Source: Allacma fusca
Taxonomy: Eukaryota > Arthropoda > Collembola > Symphypleona > Sminthuridae
Length of the DNA: 64,000 nucleotides
Direction: 5' to 3'
Assembly: GCA_947179485.1 (NCBI GenBank)
Contig: OX359246.1
Coordinates: 51,873,632-51,937,631 of the forward strand
The position numbers and the translations under genes are program-made. A model generated the notes under the pieces. The model was not told where the DNA came from. It was given only the letters and a program-made list of their open reading frames with translations, and ran no database searches. The stretch's first letter is position 1. Each line of letters opens with the position of its first letter. This document shows positions 20,076-31,300 of the stretch, in pieces.

Positions 20076-20370
20076 ACTGGGCTCAGAAACAGCAAACACA
20101 GTCAAAATTGTCCTGTGTGGTATACTGTTTAGGATCAACGAGTACGCAAAATATTGGCTCGTGGATTACTTTAAGAAACCAGACAGCTCAATCCCACAAT
20201 GCTTTCAAACGTGTGTGCGTTGGTGAGTGAAACGAAATATGCCATTTAGTGAACTACATTCAAAAAGTACTACAGGGCAAGGAAGTTCAAGTCAGGAAAA
20301 ACTAAAATTTACTATATACCGGATATTAAGTTACACCGGACAGATTTGTTTGTCCAGGCAAGGCTCCCAT

Positions 20371-21231
20371 TAGAGCTACTTTTGGGATCGGGATACACCC
20401 GGGAATTGGGTTCGGGATGGGGAACGGGTTCGAGTTTGGGTGTCTAATTAATGTTCCCAAATACTTTGGGACCAGGTTCAGGAACATGCTCAGCAGACCC
20501 GGGATTTCAGGATCGGGACCGGGTTTGGGAACGGGGTCAAGCTTGATGCAGGTATTTGTGTTCCCGTCGGGAACCGGGAACATCTTCGTTCCCACACCCG
20601 TTACACGCTTCACGTTCCCGGGAACTACGCAATCATCTAGTGGAGAAAAAAATACAAAGCATGCACGGCTTCCCTCGTTAAATTGTTGAGTTGAGATAAT
20701 AATTTTACGTAAGCGACTTAAGCCGTTTCGCATATTATCAGTTGGGATCGCATAGTAACAATTTTCCGCCTACTCTAACTTGCAAGATGAAAGTCATTGC
20801 AAAACTCATAGTGGGAATCGTTTAAAGTCTTCCTGCAGTTTTTTGGCAACGCAGACCAGACGTTTAGCTTGATGACCATTTTTAATAGTTCCTAAATATA
20901 TTGTATCATGGTACTCATGCATAAGTACTGCTAAATCAATAAAAATGCGAAGAAAAACATTAATTTACATCAACTGCACTGGTCCCGGGAATGAGTCCGG
21001 GTTCAAGGGATTCGGGATCGGGATTGGGAGCAAATTTTATCTGATTTCGGGTTCGGGACCGGGATCGGGTTTGAGATCAACGATTCAAGTATATTTAATA
21101 TCTGGGTGTTTGTGCACCCGATTCCAGTATTTCGGGAACGGGTTCGGGTGTGTCCGAAAATATTGATGACCCGATTTTCGGGATCGGGTTCGGGAATGGG
21201 ATCAAACTTTTCGTTCCCACAAGTAGCTCTA
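20371..21231. mobile_element. hAT MITE, TIR TAGAGCTACTT, GGGTTCGGG words
   Basis: 861 bp with perfect 8-bp duplications GCTCCCAT (20363-20370, 21232-21239). Ends TAGAGCTACTTTTGGG and CCCACAAGTAGCTCTA. The interior has many GGGATCGGG, GGTTCGGGA and CCCGGGA words on both sides. Open frames here only translate the word array and are not genes. Confidence 0.92.
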
Positions 21232-21810
21232 GCTCCCATAAAACCAATGCTTAACAATATTGCATACGACGGACATTTTTATACCGGTAAATTAGTTATA
21301 ACCAGGGACGGGATATCGGAAAAATACGGATTTAAATTCGGATTCGAATGCTTTCTAGTTTCGATTTCAATTTTAATTATTTTTTATAATACTTAAAAAT
21401 TTGAAGGACACCGCACAATCCTTACGAGAATATGCCCCCTGTTCGATCTCGATAAGAAAATTCCTGGAGGGTGCACCTTGAAGAGTAGATCATTTTTGAT
21501 AATTGGCCCAAAGAAATCATAAAACAGGATTCGGAGAAATCCGGGGTTAAAGTTACCGAAAAATGAGGGGGGGCTCATGGGGTACCAAAAAATTAAAACA
21601 GTGGAAATTGGCAATATAACTTCAAAAATGGCAAGAATAAAATTAAATAACGTGCAAAAAAAATTTCAGCGAGATTTGACCTTAAAACTCCAAGATACTG
21701 ACCTCAAGAGGTCAAAGAGCGTCGATACCGGTTTCATTATCTAAACGGTGATAGAACTTGCCCAAATTTGAACTAGGGCTTTAATTAGACACATATTAAA
21801 CGTGTGCGGA

Positions 21811-22402
21811 GTTTGGTTCCAGTTGGTGACACGAAGACCCAGCTGTGACCTCCGAGGTCAATATGGCACCCATACCGGATTTCGTCCCTAATAATAATTC
21901 GAATTTCCCGCAAATAGGCTAGAACTTTTAGTTAAAGCCCAGATGACGTGCCTGTCAAGTTTGGTTCCAGTTATTGACACGATGACCCAGCTGTGACCTC
22001 CGAGGTCAATATCACACCCATACCGGATTTGGTGATTAAAAATCATTCGAATTTCCCGCAAATAGGCTAGAACGTTTAGTTAAAGCCCAGATGACTTGCC
22101 TGCCAAGTTTGGTTCCAGTTGGTGACACGATGGCCCAACTGTGACCTCCAAGGTCAATATCACACCCATACCGGATTTTGTCCCTAATAATCATTAGAAT
22201 TGTCAGCAAATGGGTTAGAACTTTTGGTTTAAGCCCAGATGACTTGCCTGTCAAGTTTGGTTCCAGTTGGTGACACGAGCCCCCCCCCAGCTGTGACCTT
22301 CGAGGTCGGTATCACACGCATGCCCGACTACCGATTTGTTGTCTAAAGATTATTCGAATTGCCCGAAACTAGGGTAGAACTTTTTGTTTGAGCTCGAATA
22401 CC
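21811..22402. repeat. 148-bp tandem repeat, about four units
   Basis: GTTTGGTTCCAGTT recurs at 21811, 21959, 22107 and 22255, a constant period of 148 bp. Each unit holds CAGCTGTGACCTCCGAGGTC, CATACCGGATTT and TAGGCTAGAAC. The mirror array in the right arm occupies about 23430-23850 with about three units. Confidence 0.9.
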
Positions 22403-22714
22403 GATACCTGCCTAGGTTCGATCAAGTTATTGACACAGTGAACCTTCTTCGACCACGTTAGTTTGTGTCATGTCAATGTACATCTTTTTGTTGGACACTA
22501 AAATGAGTTTTCCTAATTTGTATTATTTTATACTGTTAATTCGAGTTGTCAATAAACGTATAGTATAAATTATCTACATGCAAGACGTTATTATATTGAA
22601 ACGGATTTTTGATGATTCCATCAACGGAATTAGTACGACAGTAGTTCTTAATGCTTTCATATAATGTTGTCTAAACATAAACGTCGCACTAATCCGTAAT
22701 CAACTGGTTTTATA

Positions 22715-22914
22715 NNNNNNNNNNNNNNNNNNNNNNNNNNNNNNNNNNNNNNNNNNNNNNNNNNNNNNNNNNNNNNNNNNNNNNNNNNNNNNNNNNNNNN
22801 NNNNNNNNNNNNNNNNNNNNNNNNNNNNNNNNNNNNNNNNNNNNNNNNNNNNNNNNNNNNNNNNNNNNNNNNNNNNNNNNNNNNNNNNNNNNNNNNNNNN
22901 NNNNNNNNNNNNNN
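22715..22914. other. Assembly gap (200 N) between overlapping contig ends
   Basis: Exactly 200 N. The 337 bases before it (22378-22714) reappear directly after it (22915-23251), differing only by two compensating one-base indels. The contigs therefore probably overlap and the gap is artificial; the true sequence would lose about 537 bases here. Any open frame running through the N run is meaningless. Confidence 0.85.
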
Positions 22915-25900
22915 AACTTTTTGTTTGAGCTCGAATACCGATACCTGCCTAGGTTCGATCAAGTTATTGACACAGTGAACCTCTTCGACCACGTTAGTTT
23001 GTGTCATGTCAATGTACATCTTTTTGTTGGACACTAAAATGAGTTTTCCTAATTTGTATTATTTTATACTGTTAATTCGAGTTGTCCAATAAACGTATAG
23101 TATAAATTATCTACATGCAAGACGTTATTATATTGAAACGGATTTTTGATGATTCCATCAACGGAATTAGTACGACAGTAGTTCTTAATGCTTTCATATA
23201 ATGTTGTCTAAACATAAACGTCGCACTAATCCGTAATCAACTGGTTTTATATGTAGAAAGTTTCTATTTCTAGAAGTTTAGTGACAAACCGATTTAACAC
23301 GTTATACAATGTTACAAACTAGCGAAACTTAACAGGATACAATCACCAGGAATTAATAGATGGAAGCGACACAAGCCCACGAGGTCAGAGCATGGTCACT
23401 GTGTGAATAACTTGAACAAAAACACTTGAGCTCAAAACAACAGTTCTAGCCTATTTGCTGGCAATTCTAATGATTATTAGGGACAAAATCCGGTATGGGT
23501 GTGATATTGACCTTGGAGGTCACAGTTGGGCCATCGTGTCACCAACTGGAACCAAACTTGGCAGGCAAGTCATCTGGGCTTTAACTAAACGTTCTAGCCT
23601 ATTTGCGGGAAATTCGAATGATTTTTAATCACCAAATCCGGTATGGGTGTGATATTGACCTCGGAGGTCACAGCTGGGTCATCGTGTCAATAACTGGAAC
23701 CAAACTTGACAGGCACGTCATCTGGGCTTTAACTAAAAGTTCTAGCCTATTTGCGGGAAATTCGAATTATTATTAGGGACGAAATCCGGTATGGGTGCCA
23801 TATTGACCTCGGAGGTCACAGCTGGGTCTTCGTGTCACCAACTGGAACCAAACTCCGCACACGTTTAATATGTGTCTAATTAAAGCCCTAGTTCAAATTT
23901 GGGCAAGTTCTATCACCGTTTAGATAATGAAACCGGTATCGACGCTCTTTGACCTCTTGAGGTCAGTATCTTGGAGTTTTAAGGTCAAATCTCGCTGAAA
24001 TTTTTTTTGCACGTTATTTAATTTTATTCTTGCCATTTTTGAAGTTATATTGCCAATTTCCACTGTTTTAATTTTTTGGTACCCCATGAGCCCCCCCTCA
24101 TTTTTCGGTAACTTTAACCCCGGATTTCTCCGAATCCTGTTTTATGATTTCTTTGGGCCAATTATCAAAAATGATCTACTCTTCAAGGTGCACCCTCCAG
24201 GAATTTTCTTATCGAGATCGAACAGGGGGCATATTCTCGTAAGGATTGTGCGGTGTCCTTCCGATACGGATTCCAATATATTTGAATACTTGCTGAATTT
24301 GATTTCCGATTCAAATACTTTTCGGATATTCGTACAAAAAATGGGAATTTATTCAAAAGAACAATTTAATCGCAAAAAAAGAAGCGATAAATAACATTAA
24401 GCGTTTTTGCATCTATACATTACCACGCAATCATTTAATATAAATTTAAGCGCAGAAAACACACGCTCAACTGAAATTTCAGTAACTAGAAATACAAGGA
24501 TTGATCCAATACCATTTTTAAAAAATTCGGAGTAATCTGTTAACCTGTCTAACTACTTTTCCGGTTAGTTTCTTCTGACAGCAGTATATATTTGCAAATC
24601 TATTTGTTTGATAACACATCGTAACTAAAATGCACTTCAACGGAATTAGCTTTACGCATTCCCATGATGAGAACAAGATTTAAGAAAGAAGAAAATTGAT
24701 TTACTTAATCGTCCTGTAAGACCGACACCATGCGGCTATCTCATCCTATTTGTAGGAATTTTTACAAAACGGGCTATAAATCACTGCCCATTACCAACCA
24801 TACACTTTTCATTTACCAAACGTTCGTTACTTGCCCTTTGGGTTTTATAATTGCACTAGTAGCAGCCCTGTGCTTCACAGGAACAATTACTTGGGTAGGT
24901 GGTAGTGTGAGTGTAGAGGCCAAACGGCTTACAAATCAATCCCAGTCATTGCGCGCTTATTTTAACAGTAGCGCGCTTATTATAATAGCCACAGACTCCA
25001 TGAAGTGGCCATTAATTCATAAGGATGTGTGCGGCTTTCCAAAAATGCTTCCTATGAACATTTTCTCGCACGTGACAGTATAAAACCCAATGAAATCGAT
25101 ACTTTATTGGAATCGAAATTCGTTAAAATATATTCGAATACCGATTCGAATACCCTTGTTTTTATTCTAATCCAATTTCGGATACAAATGCCGTGGTGAA
25201 TTGTTTTCCGATTCTAATATCGATTCAGATACCCGAATTTTTTGAATATAATTCCGATTCGAATTCGAATTCCCGTCCCTGGTTATAACTGACACCGTTT
25301 GAAACCGTCTGGAAACAATTTACATGCATGTAACTTATTTTAAACGGGAATTTATTGCAAACTAGTTTATTGGCTCCTTCTAACATAATGACGTAATCAA
25401 GGAAATTCAAACGTTTATTATACAGTCAACTCTCGTTATAAGGGATGGCATTATAAGGGAAAAGTTGCTATATGGGATGAGTTTGTCCGTCCCCGCCAGA
25501 TCTCCCATCAATGCAATGCTTAATAAAAGCGCTTATATGGGACATCCCTGTAAGGGAAAACTCGGTATAGTGGAACATATAATAGGTACCATGGAATAAT
25601 AAATAGTGCCTATAAGGGATTTTAATGATCTGACTGAAGTCATGTAGCCACACTATGTGCTTATGTTATGCAATCATAGCTGCTAACATCCAGCACCTTT
25701 CTTCGTCTCATTAAAATCCATACATACTAATTCCGTAATTTTGAATGTTCGTACGATATATTGCTTAATATGTAATTACTTCAAATTGTAATAATTGCTT
25801 ATAATATGTCTTAACGAGTGCAAATCGTAGGATCGCGGATACATGACGGAAAGCATCATCAATTTCGTTGCAAAGCGTGTGAAGTAAGAAATTTGGGAAA

Positions 25901-26487
25901 TTCAACTGTAAATAGTATTAGAAAATCCGAGGCAAAACAATTAGAAAACCATGTGACGATTCCAAATCTGAAAAGAATTAGGCAGAATGGTAACCCAGCA
26001 ACCAACCATAGTTATTTAAGTGGCATTCTGCTCTACAAACTTCGCCCGAATAAAACCATGCATAGAAAAAGCCAAGTTAATGTTGAATGATTAAAAAGAG
26101 ATTATAAATTCAAAATAAATACTTTCGAGCATACACTATAAGGGGATTTATACATATCAGGGCTGGTCATTCGAATCGGAATTAGAATTGGAATAGGTAT
26201 TTCGTTCCTATTTTTCGGTATTTGTAAATATATTTTTTCAAGTATTTAAATCTATATTGAATCGAAAAGAAATATCCGTATTCGAATTAGTATTCAAAAT
26301 ATATTTGAGTACTGTATCCAATGCTTAAATATCCGGAAAATCCGTGACATTTCAAAGTTTATCTCGTAAATTCAAACAACAAAAGAAGTTTTCAGTCAGC
26401 CATTGCATAACTTTTTTAAACTACTCATTGGAATACAAAATTTATTATTATGTTTGTCTCCACAAAATGACGCTGAGCAACTATAAT

Positions 26488-27990
26488 TTAGGGTATGTCG
26501 ATTGAAAATGCCCTGGCATTTTGGGCATGCTGCCCGCCCAAAATGCCCTGGCATTCTTGGCATTTTCATTCGTGGGCGAATTGGGAATTTTTGGGCATGC
26601 TGGGCATATTGGGCATGGGCATATTCGTTAAGGGCAAATTGGACAAATAAGAATCACGATTTTATACACACATTATGAAGAATCGAAATTATCATGAACT
26701 TGGCAATATCAATCCATGCTATCTTGGTTTACTGAAAGCTCGGACGATTGTTGATCGTTTTGCTTGCGTTTATTGTAAAGTATATGTGCTGCAGTTTATG
26801 GTCTACATAAATCGCGCTACTATTCAATGTCTAAAGAGTCATCGCCAGGTATCTTCAGAATTAGTCAAGTCATCAATTTAAACTCATTACAAAACGTTTA
26901 TAAATGTCTCGTGGGAATCAAAAAATATGGTTTGGCATTCCGAATACGTTAAACAAAGTAAAACGTAATTATTACTGTGCAAATACACAGCAGAGGCACA
27001 CAGTCAAATGTAAAAAGCATACTTCGAAGTGCACTAAGTTTGAGCGTTCAACGGGTATTTGCTTCTTCTAACAAACAGCAGTAATAGTTGATGTAGAAGA
27101 ATTTGATAGTAGTGATAGTAGCAACGAAATTCCAATGGATTCGTCAACATTCTCCGCAACCTCGTCGAAAATCGAACAACCCTCGCTGCGACCAAATGTA
27201 AAATAAATAAAATTGGATGTTTGAAAGACCTAATTTCTTGCTGGAGAAACATGTCTACATTCAGTCAAGCAGACCTGATTTCAAAATTTGCCCTGAGGCT
27301 GTTTTCTATCCCGATAAGTTCCGCGGCTGTGGAAAGAAGCTTTTTCATACAGTTCGCCCTTCTTACAAAAAATCGAAATGGAATTGCTACTGTAAAGGTA
27401 GACAAACTTTCGAAGATCAAGTGGGCGCTTAAAAAGTCAGAATCGTTAGCAAAAAAGAATCAATGTCTGGAAATCATTAACTTCCGCTCATACATTTTTG
27501 AAGATAGTGACAGGTTTGAAAATAAAGTTTCTGAAATCGTGTCTGACGATGAAGACCTTGAAGAAAACGCCATTTTGTCTATGCAGGGGAACTTGAAATA
27601 TTAGAAGTCTATTTTATTGCATTCAATTAAGCTGAGCGTCTCTCGTTATTTACGAATGATTAAAACTTTCATTAACTGAATGCTATAACTACGTGTTTGA
27701 TGAATAAAATGTTGTCCAAAAATTATACTATAATTGATCTGCGGTCTTTTTATAGAATAAAGTAATTAGTTATAGTAATTAATTAATAATTATTATTATA
27801 CACTTACATATAATATATGCATATAACAGTATAACAGATACTTGCCCAATTTGCCTTGCCCAAAATGCCCAAAACTCGGCATTTTGAAAAGTTGCCTACT
27901 TGCCCAAAATCTAGGCACGTGGGCATGCCTGCTGGGCATCGTCAGCTGGGCGGGCAAATAGTGCAGGGCATTTTCAATCGACATACCCTA
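26488..27990 (+). mobile_element. hAT element with transposase remnant, TIR TTAGGGTATG
   Basis: 1503 bp with 8-bp duplications ACTATAAT (26480-26487, 27991-27998). TIRs share AGGGTATGTCGATTGAAAAT and its inverse. Subterminal words TTGGGCATGCTGGGCAT and TTGCCCAAAATGCCC. Unlike most neighbours it keeps coding remnants: a possible BED-type Cys/His stretch near 26905-27070 and the hAT dimerisation domain at 27221-27604. The N-terminal and catalytic parts are deleted or decayed. Confidence 0.9.
27221..27604 (+). pseudogene. hAT transposase C-terminal dimerisation domain
   Basis: 127 open codons. FALRLFSIPISSAAVERSF matches the conserved core of the hAT C-terminal dimerisation region, normally near the end of a 550-700 residue transposase; the acidic tail (SDDEDLEEN) also fits. 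Upstream, 26640-27180 has only broken frames, among them a Cys/His-rich stretch with YYC, HTVKCKKH and KCTKF that may be the decayed BED zinc finger. The RNase-H-like catalytic part is absent, so this is a remnant. Confidence 0.85.
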
Positions 27991-28500
27991 ACTATAATAA
28001 TTTTTTTCTTGAAATAAATTTGCTGCAAACTGTATGCAATGAATTCATTTGTCAGTAATTGTCTCAATTGGTAAAAAGGGGTCTAATTTTGTCAGGGGAA
28101 AAAGCATGCAGCTCACTGTTTCACTACTAGAATACCCCTGTAAAACAAAGTGAATCAACAAGTTTTATACGGTTATGATACATGTGTAGATTAGCAGTAA
28201 TGCCTTTATAAAATGAGCTGGCATATTTTCATTCATAATTGCCGAATTTAGATACTTTCTGGTTTAAATTTAATTGCAAAGTTACAATGTTTTCCGGGAA
28301 TCTAGTACCTCCATTTATTAATATTTAATAACTAAAGTATTTGAATTATATTGGAATTCATAGAAAAAATTCGAATAAATTGGATTGGAATTTTTATTTT
28401 TGGAAACAAATACATTTGAATTGGGATTGGAATACTAAAGGGTTAATCCTAATCAGAATCGTATCCATATTTTTCGAATACTCCAGCCCTGATACATATT

Positions 28501-28635
28501 AATGAGTTTGTCCCTTGTATTCATATAAATGAGTTTGTCCCTTGTATTTATATAAATGAATTTGTCCCTTGTATTTATATAAATGAATTTGTCCCTTGTA
28601 TTTATATAAATGAATTTGTCCCTTATATGCATATA
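28501..28635. repeat. 27-bp tandem repeat, five units
   Basis: Units start at 28501, 28528, 28555, 28582 and 28609, each close to AATGAATTTGTCCCTTGTAT plus TTATATA. The last unit runs into the perfect palindrome 28619-28640 (TCCCTTATATGCATATAAGG plus GA). It is part of the AAGGGA-rich subterminal zone of the enclosing pogo-like element. Confidence 0.9.
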
Positions 28636-28699
28636 AGGGAAAGTTTGTGTAAATAACAAAAGATCCCAGTGCCCAGAGATTATAACGAGACTCTGAAAC

Positions 28700-30720
28700 G
28701 AAACAAAACAGTCTCCCTGAAACGCCTTAGAAACGTTTCAAATGCAATTCCAATCTACTGATAAAATTGCGCGTGTCATGAACATTTTGCTTTAGCATTA
28801 TTTTATATCTCTTGCATATGGACTTTATATAATATAAAATAGAGCTGTGTAATCGATTTTGGACAGGCTATTGGCTTGTGTAACCACTGAATCCTTAATT
28901 AAAAATAATGATTTAACAAGTAGTAATCGAATATAGTTAAGGCTGTATAATTTAAGTAATTCGCTTGGTACATATTTATTACGCCGTAAAAGTTGGAGTT
29001 TGGGAAATTTTAAATTTAACTGAATAGCCAGGGAATTAACTAAATACATTCTGTGACGTTTCTGTGAATCCCACTTTGAACATGGAAAATGATTGGTGTA
29101 ACCCAAACTTACAAAGCTGGATCTAATTTTAGAAGTATCGCTGCGTTGTAGGAACTGAATGGCAAAGAGCTATAATGTTTAATGTCAAGAGTTTTAAATT
29201 TTCGAGCATTAAACTATCGTTTGCTTTTCGTTTCAGTTCATAGAAAAAACTGAAACTAACTAAAACGGGTTTATGTGAACTGAAACGAAACCACTAATTC
29301 GGTTCATTTCCAAGCAGAAATGAAGATATTTTTGAAACTTGAAACAGTGGGAGCACTAGTTTATTACTCATATATACTGACGTAGCAAGAATAGTCATAC
29401 TGAAACCGCATCGTTGTACATACATTTTGGTTGCATGAATAAGAACATTTTCGCGAAGCATGCATTTTTGCATTATAAAATATGTAAATTACATCGTTAA
29501 CAAATAATATCATTGTAATAATGGTAATAAGTTCAACGATTTTAAAATAATTGTCTCTACGATTACTTGAGCAGTACTATAATACTCAACCGTTGAACAT
29601 AAAAGAATGCATATCCAGATAAGCTGATTAAAACAGGTGGCAGTATCTGTGGAATGCATTAAATGACGACTTTTGGCATCCCACATTTTTTTAAAAATTA
29701 ATATTTATGAAACAAGAGCAGTTGTTTCATAAAGTTGTCAAGTTTAGCCATATCAGGTACGACTAACCCAAGTTCCTGGAATAAGTGCTTATAACATTTT
29801 TTACTACCCATGAGACACGCGTATGAAGGCATTTTCCGCGGGACACTTTTAGAATGCCTTTTGCTTTCCTTACGCGACTTTTCTGTATAAATACGAAGAC
29901 CTTTCCCATACCAGACACGTCGATTTCAATTGTTCAACAAGCACCTTCCTAAAACTCAATTAAGGAAAGAGTAGAACTATGCGTATTTCCAACAGTTGGC
30001 GAACCCTGCACTGTTTAAACGACCACTCACTTATTGATAAAGTTTGTGTGTCGAAGAATAGTTATATATTTAGTGAAATCAACGTTTTTACACTTGATTA
30101 TTTATTGTTTTATTAGTCTGGTATTTGAATGTTGTATTTCAAGGAAAATTAAAAGTCAGTATGCATAATCAGCCTTGTTTGTTTGGTTGGAAATTACATG
30201 AAGGATTTTTTCCGTTATATGCATATAACGGAATTTTTATACCAATCAATATCGAATTTCATCGGCCAGTGCGAATCCGCTAGTCGAATCCGAATCGGAT
30301 ATCTCGGAGTCTTCAGATAGTTGTATTTGTTGCAATCAGTTATTAAGCAATATCAGCTGCAATAACAACTTAAAATTTGTTTGCCTCCTTTGATACGCCA
30401 ATTTACATGCATTTCAGCATAAATACTCTCAGTGTATTATCTAATCTTTTAATTTGATTTGCTTATAATGCATATCGAACTTATTTAGCAGAATCTTGAT
30501 GGATTGTTGGATAGCTATAGCAGACAATCCCAAATATTGTACTGGCTAAATGACCACCCCTGTCACGTGTCTTGCTTGGCCTTTACACATACATTGAAAG
30601 GGATTTTTTGTTATACGCTATTTTAGACTATTGATGAGGTCACTCTGCCCAAATTACTTTTAAGTACTAGGACTTCAATTTTATAGTGTCACACTTAATA
30701 TGAACGCATACTAGAATTGT
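28700..30720. other. AT-rich, no gene; GAAACG words and a palindrome
   Basis: 28682-28740 and 29225-29350 carry GAAACG/CGTTTC/AACTGAAAC words, probably the ends of one more degenerate word-array element (ending near GTGGGAGCACTAG at 29347-29359). At 30210-30233 lies a perfect 24-bp palindrome, TTCCGTTATATG followed by its inverse. Nothing else is recognised. Confidence 0.4.
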
Positions 30721-30727
30721 TTCTTCA

Positions 30728-31300
30728 TTATTCGTCACAGTAAACGGACTTCCCTGCTCTGGCGTTGGCCTTCCACATTTTGTCGTGAAACTTCTGACCC
30801 AGTCCCTGACATCTATAATAAAAACTCTGTACGCAAGGGGAAGTGCCGGTGCAGGTCATTAGCTGGTTTGTTGCTACTATTTCTCGTGAAAACAACAGTG
30901 TACTAGAATCCGCATGAGTTTGAATAAACGTTTGTATATAACCTGGTTGAGCACCTCGTGACACTGGTACAGCAGGTTTGATCTGGTATATAATGCGTTG
31001 AAGCTCGGTAATGCTGTCACTGGGTAAGGTGACGCAACTGCTTGTTGAATGGGGCGGCAGTCATTTCACACCAGCAGACAGTGACTAGATTTTCAAGATG
31101 TGGATAGCTAGTCTGGTCTCACTGCCCATCCGTTGGTAAATTGCAGTGACCACGGTCCGATTGTCCATCCTTTTTGGAGCCCTCTTAAAACCACAGGGTT
31201 TCCTGTATCTGTTCCGAACGGTCTGATTTCCCCGTCCTCTTTTTGGAGGATCTCGGGGCATTATGAAATAAAAGAAGGCTGTGCACATGAAAATATTCAA
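30728..31300 (-). pseudogene. Possible coding fragment of unknown gene, broken frame
   Basis: The minus strand holds two adjoining open stretches with less AT-biased composition than their surroundings. The first (31300-31085) contains MPRDPPKRGRGNQTVRN and is basic. The second (open from about 31060 to the stop at 30728) contains SITELQRIIYQIKPAVPV and a Cys-rich tail with CTGTSPCVQSFYYRC, ending VYCDE. They are in different frames, separated by a stop. This could be a retrocopy, a broken host gene or neighbouring exons; I do not recognise the protein. Confidence 0.3.

Larger units (their letters stand above)
21399..24262. repeat. Giant palindrome of two ~0.9-1.0 kb arms
   Basis: The left arm begins AAGGACACCGCACAATCC at about 21400; the right arm ends with the exact inverse, GGATTGTGCGGTGTCCTT. 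The arms are close to identical over long stretches (for instance the block with AGGGGGGGCTCATGG). The left arm runs to about 22440 and the right arm starts about 23390; the left carries one extra 148-bp unit. A partial, more diverged copy of the arm's outer part lies at 32546-32830, and another resemblance at 39420-39560. Superfamily unknown. Confidence 0.85.
21303..25281. mobile_element. hAT-like element, TIR CAGGGACGGGA, with palindrome insert
   Basis: Perfect 8-bp duplications GTTATAAC (21295-21302, 25282-25289). Left end CAGGGACGGGATATCGG, right end TTCGAATTCCCGTCCCTG, with CGGATTCGAAT/GATTCGAATA words inside. A giant palindrome fills 21399-24262. The right portion (24265-25281) has a 117-codon open stretch at 24730-25083 that I do not recognise. 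A second copy of its right end lies at 45004-45231. Confidence 0.88.
26158..28491. mobile_element. hAT-like element, TIR CAGGGCTGG, CGAATTGGAAT words
   Basis: Perfect 8-bp duplications ATACATAT (26150-26157, 28492-28499). Ends CAGGGCTGG and CCAGCCCTG, with GAATCGGAATTAG and AATTGGGATTGGAATAC words. Most of its length is the second hAT element, 26488-27990. Confidence 0.92.
25423..28697. mobile_element. pogo/Tigger-like element enclosing two hAT elements
   Basis: It starts CAGTCAACTCTCGTTATAAGGG after TA (25421-25422), matching the MITE at 11430. The interior has ATAAGGGA, TATATGGGA and TGTAAGGGA words. The right end near 28680-28697 reads TTATAACGAGACTCTG, a degenerate inverse of the left end, so the right border is approximate. 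The 26158-28491 hAT element sits inside. Confidence 0.6.

Noticed and set aside
20326-21257. Gly/Pro-rich proteins on both strands
   Set aside because: Products of GGGTTCGGG/CCCGAACCC words of the hAT MITE at 20371-21231.
22657-23034. Reading frame across the gap
   Set aside because: It runs through 200 N and joins two copies of the same overlap; no biological frame exists.
24730-25083. 117-codon membrane-protein gene (FIIALVAALCFTG)
   Set aside because: Lies within a hAT element between a palindrome and the right end; no conserved motif, no second copy with a kept frame, composition like its surroundings. Left as unassigned.
26491-26497. Telomeric TTAGG-type repeat
   Set aside because: TTAGGG occurs once as the tip of a hAT terminal inverted repeat, not as a tandem array.
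28453-28659. Repeat protein with RDKFIYINT units
   Set aside because: Translation of the 27-bp tandem DNA repeat in a transposon end; unit length divisible by three makes the frame open.
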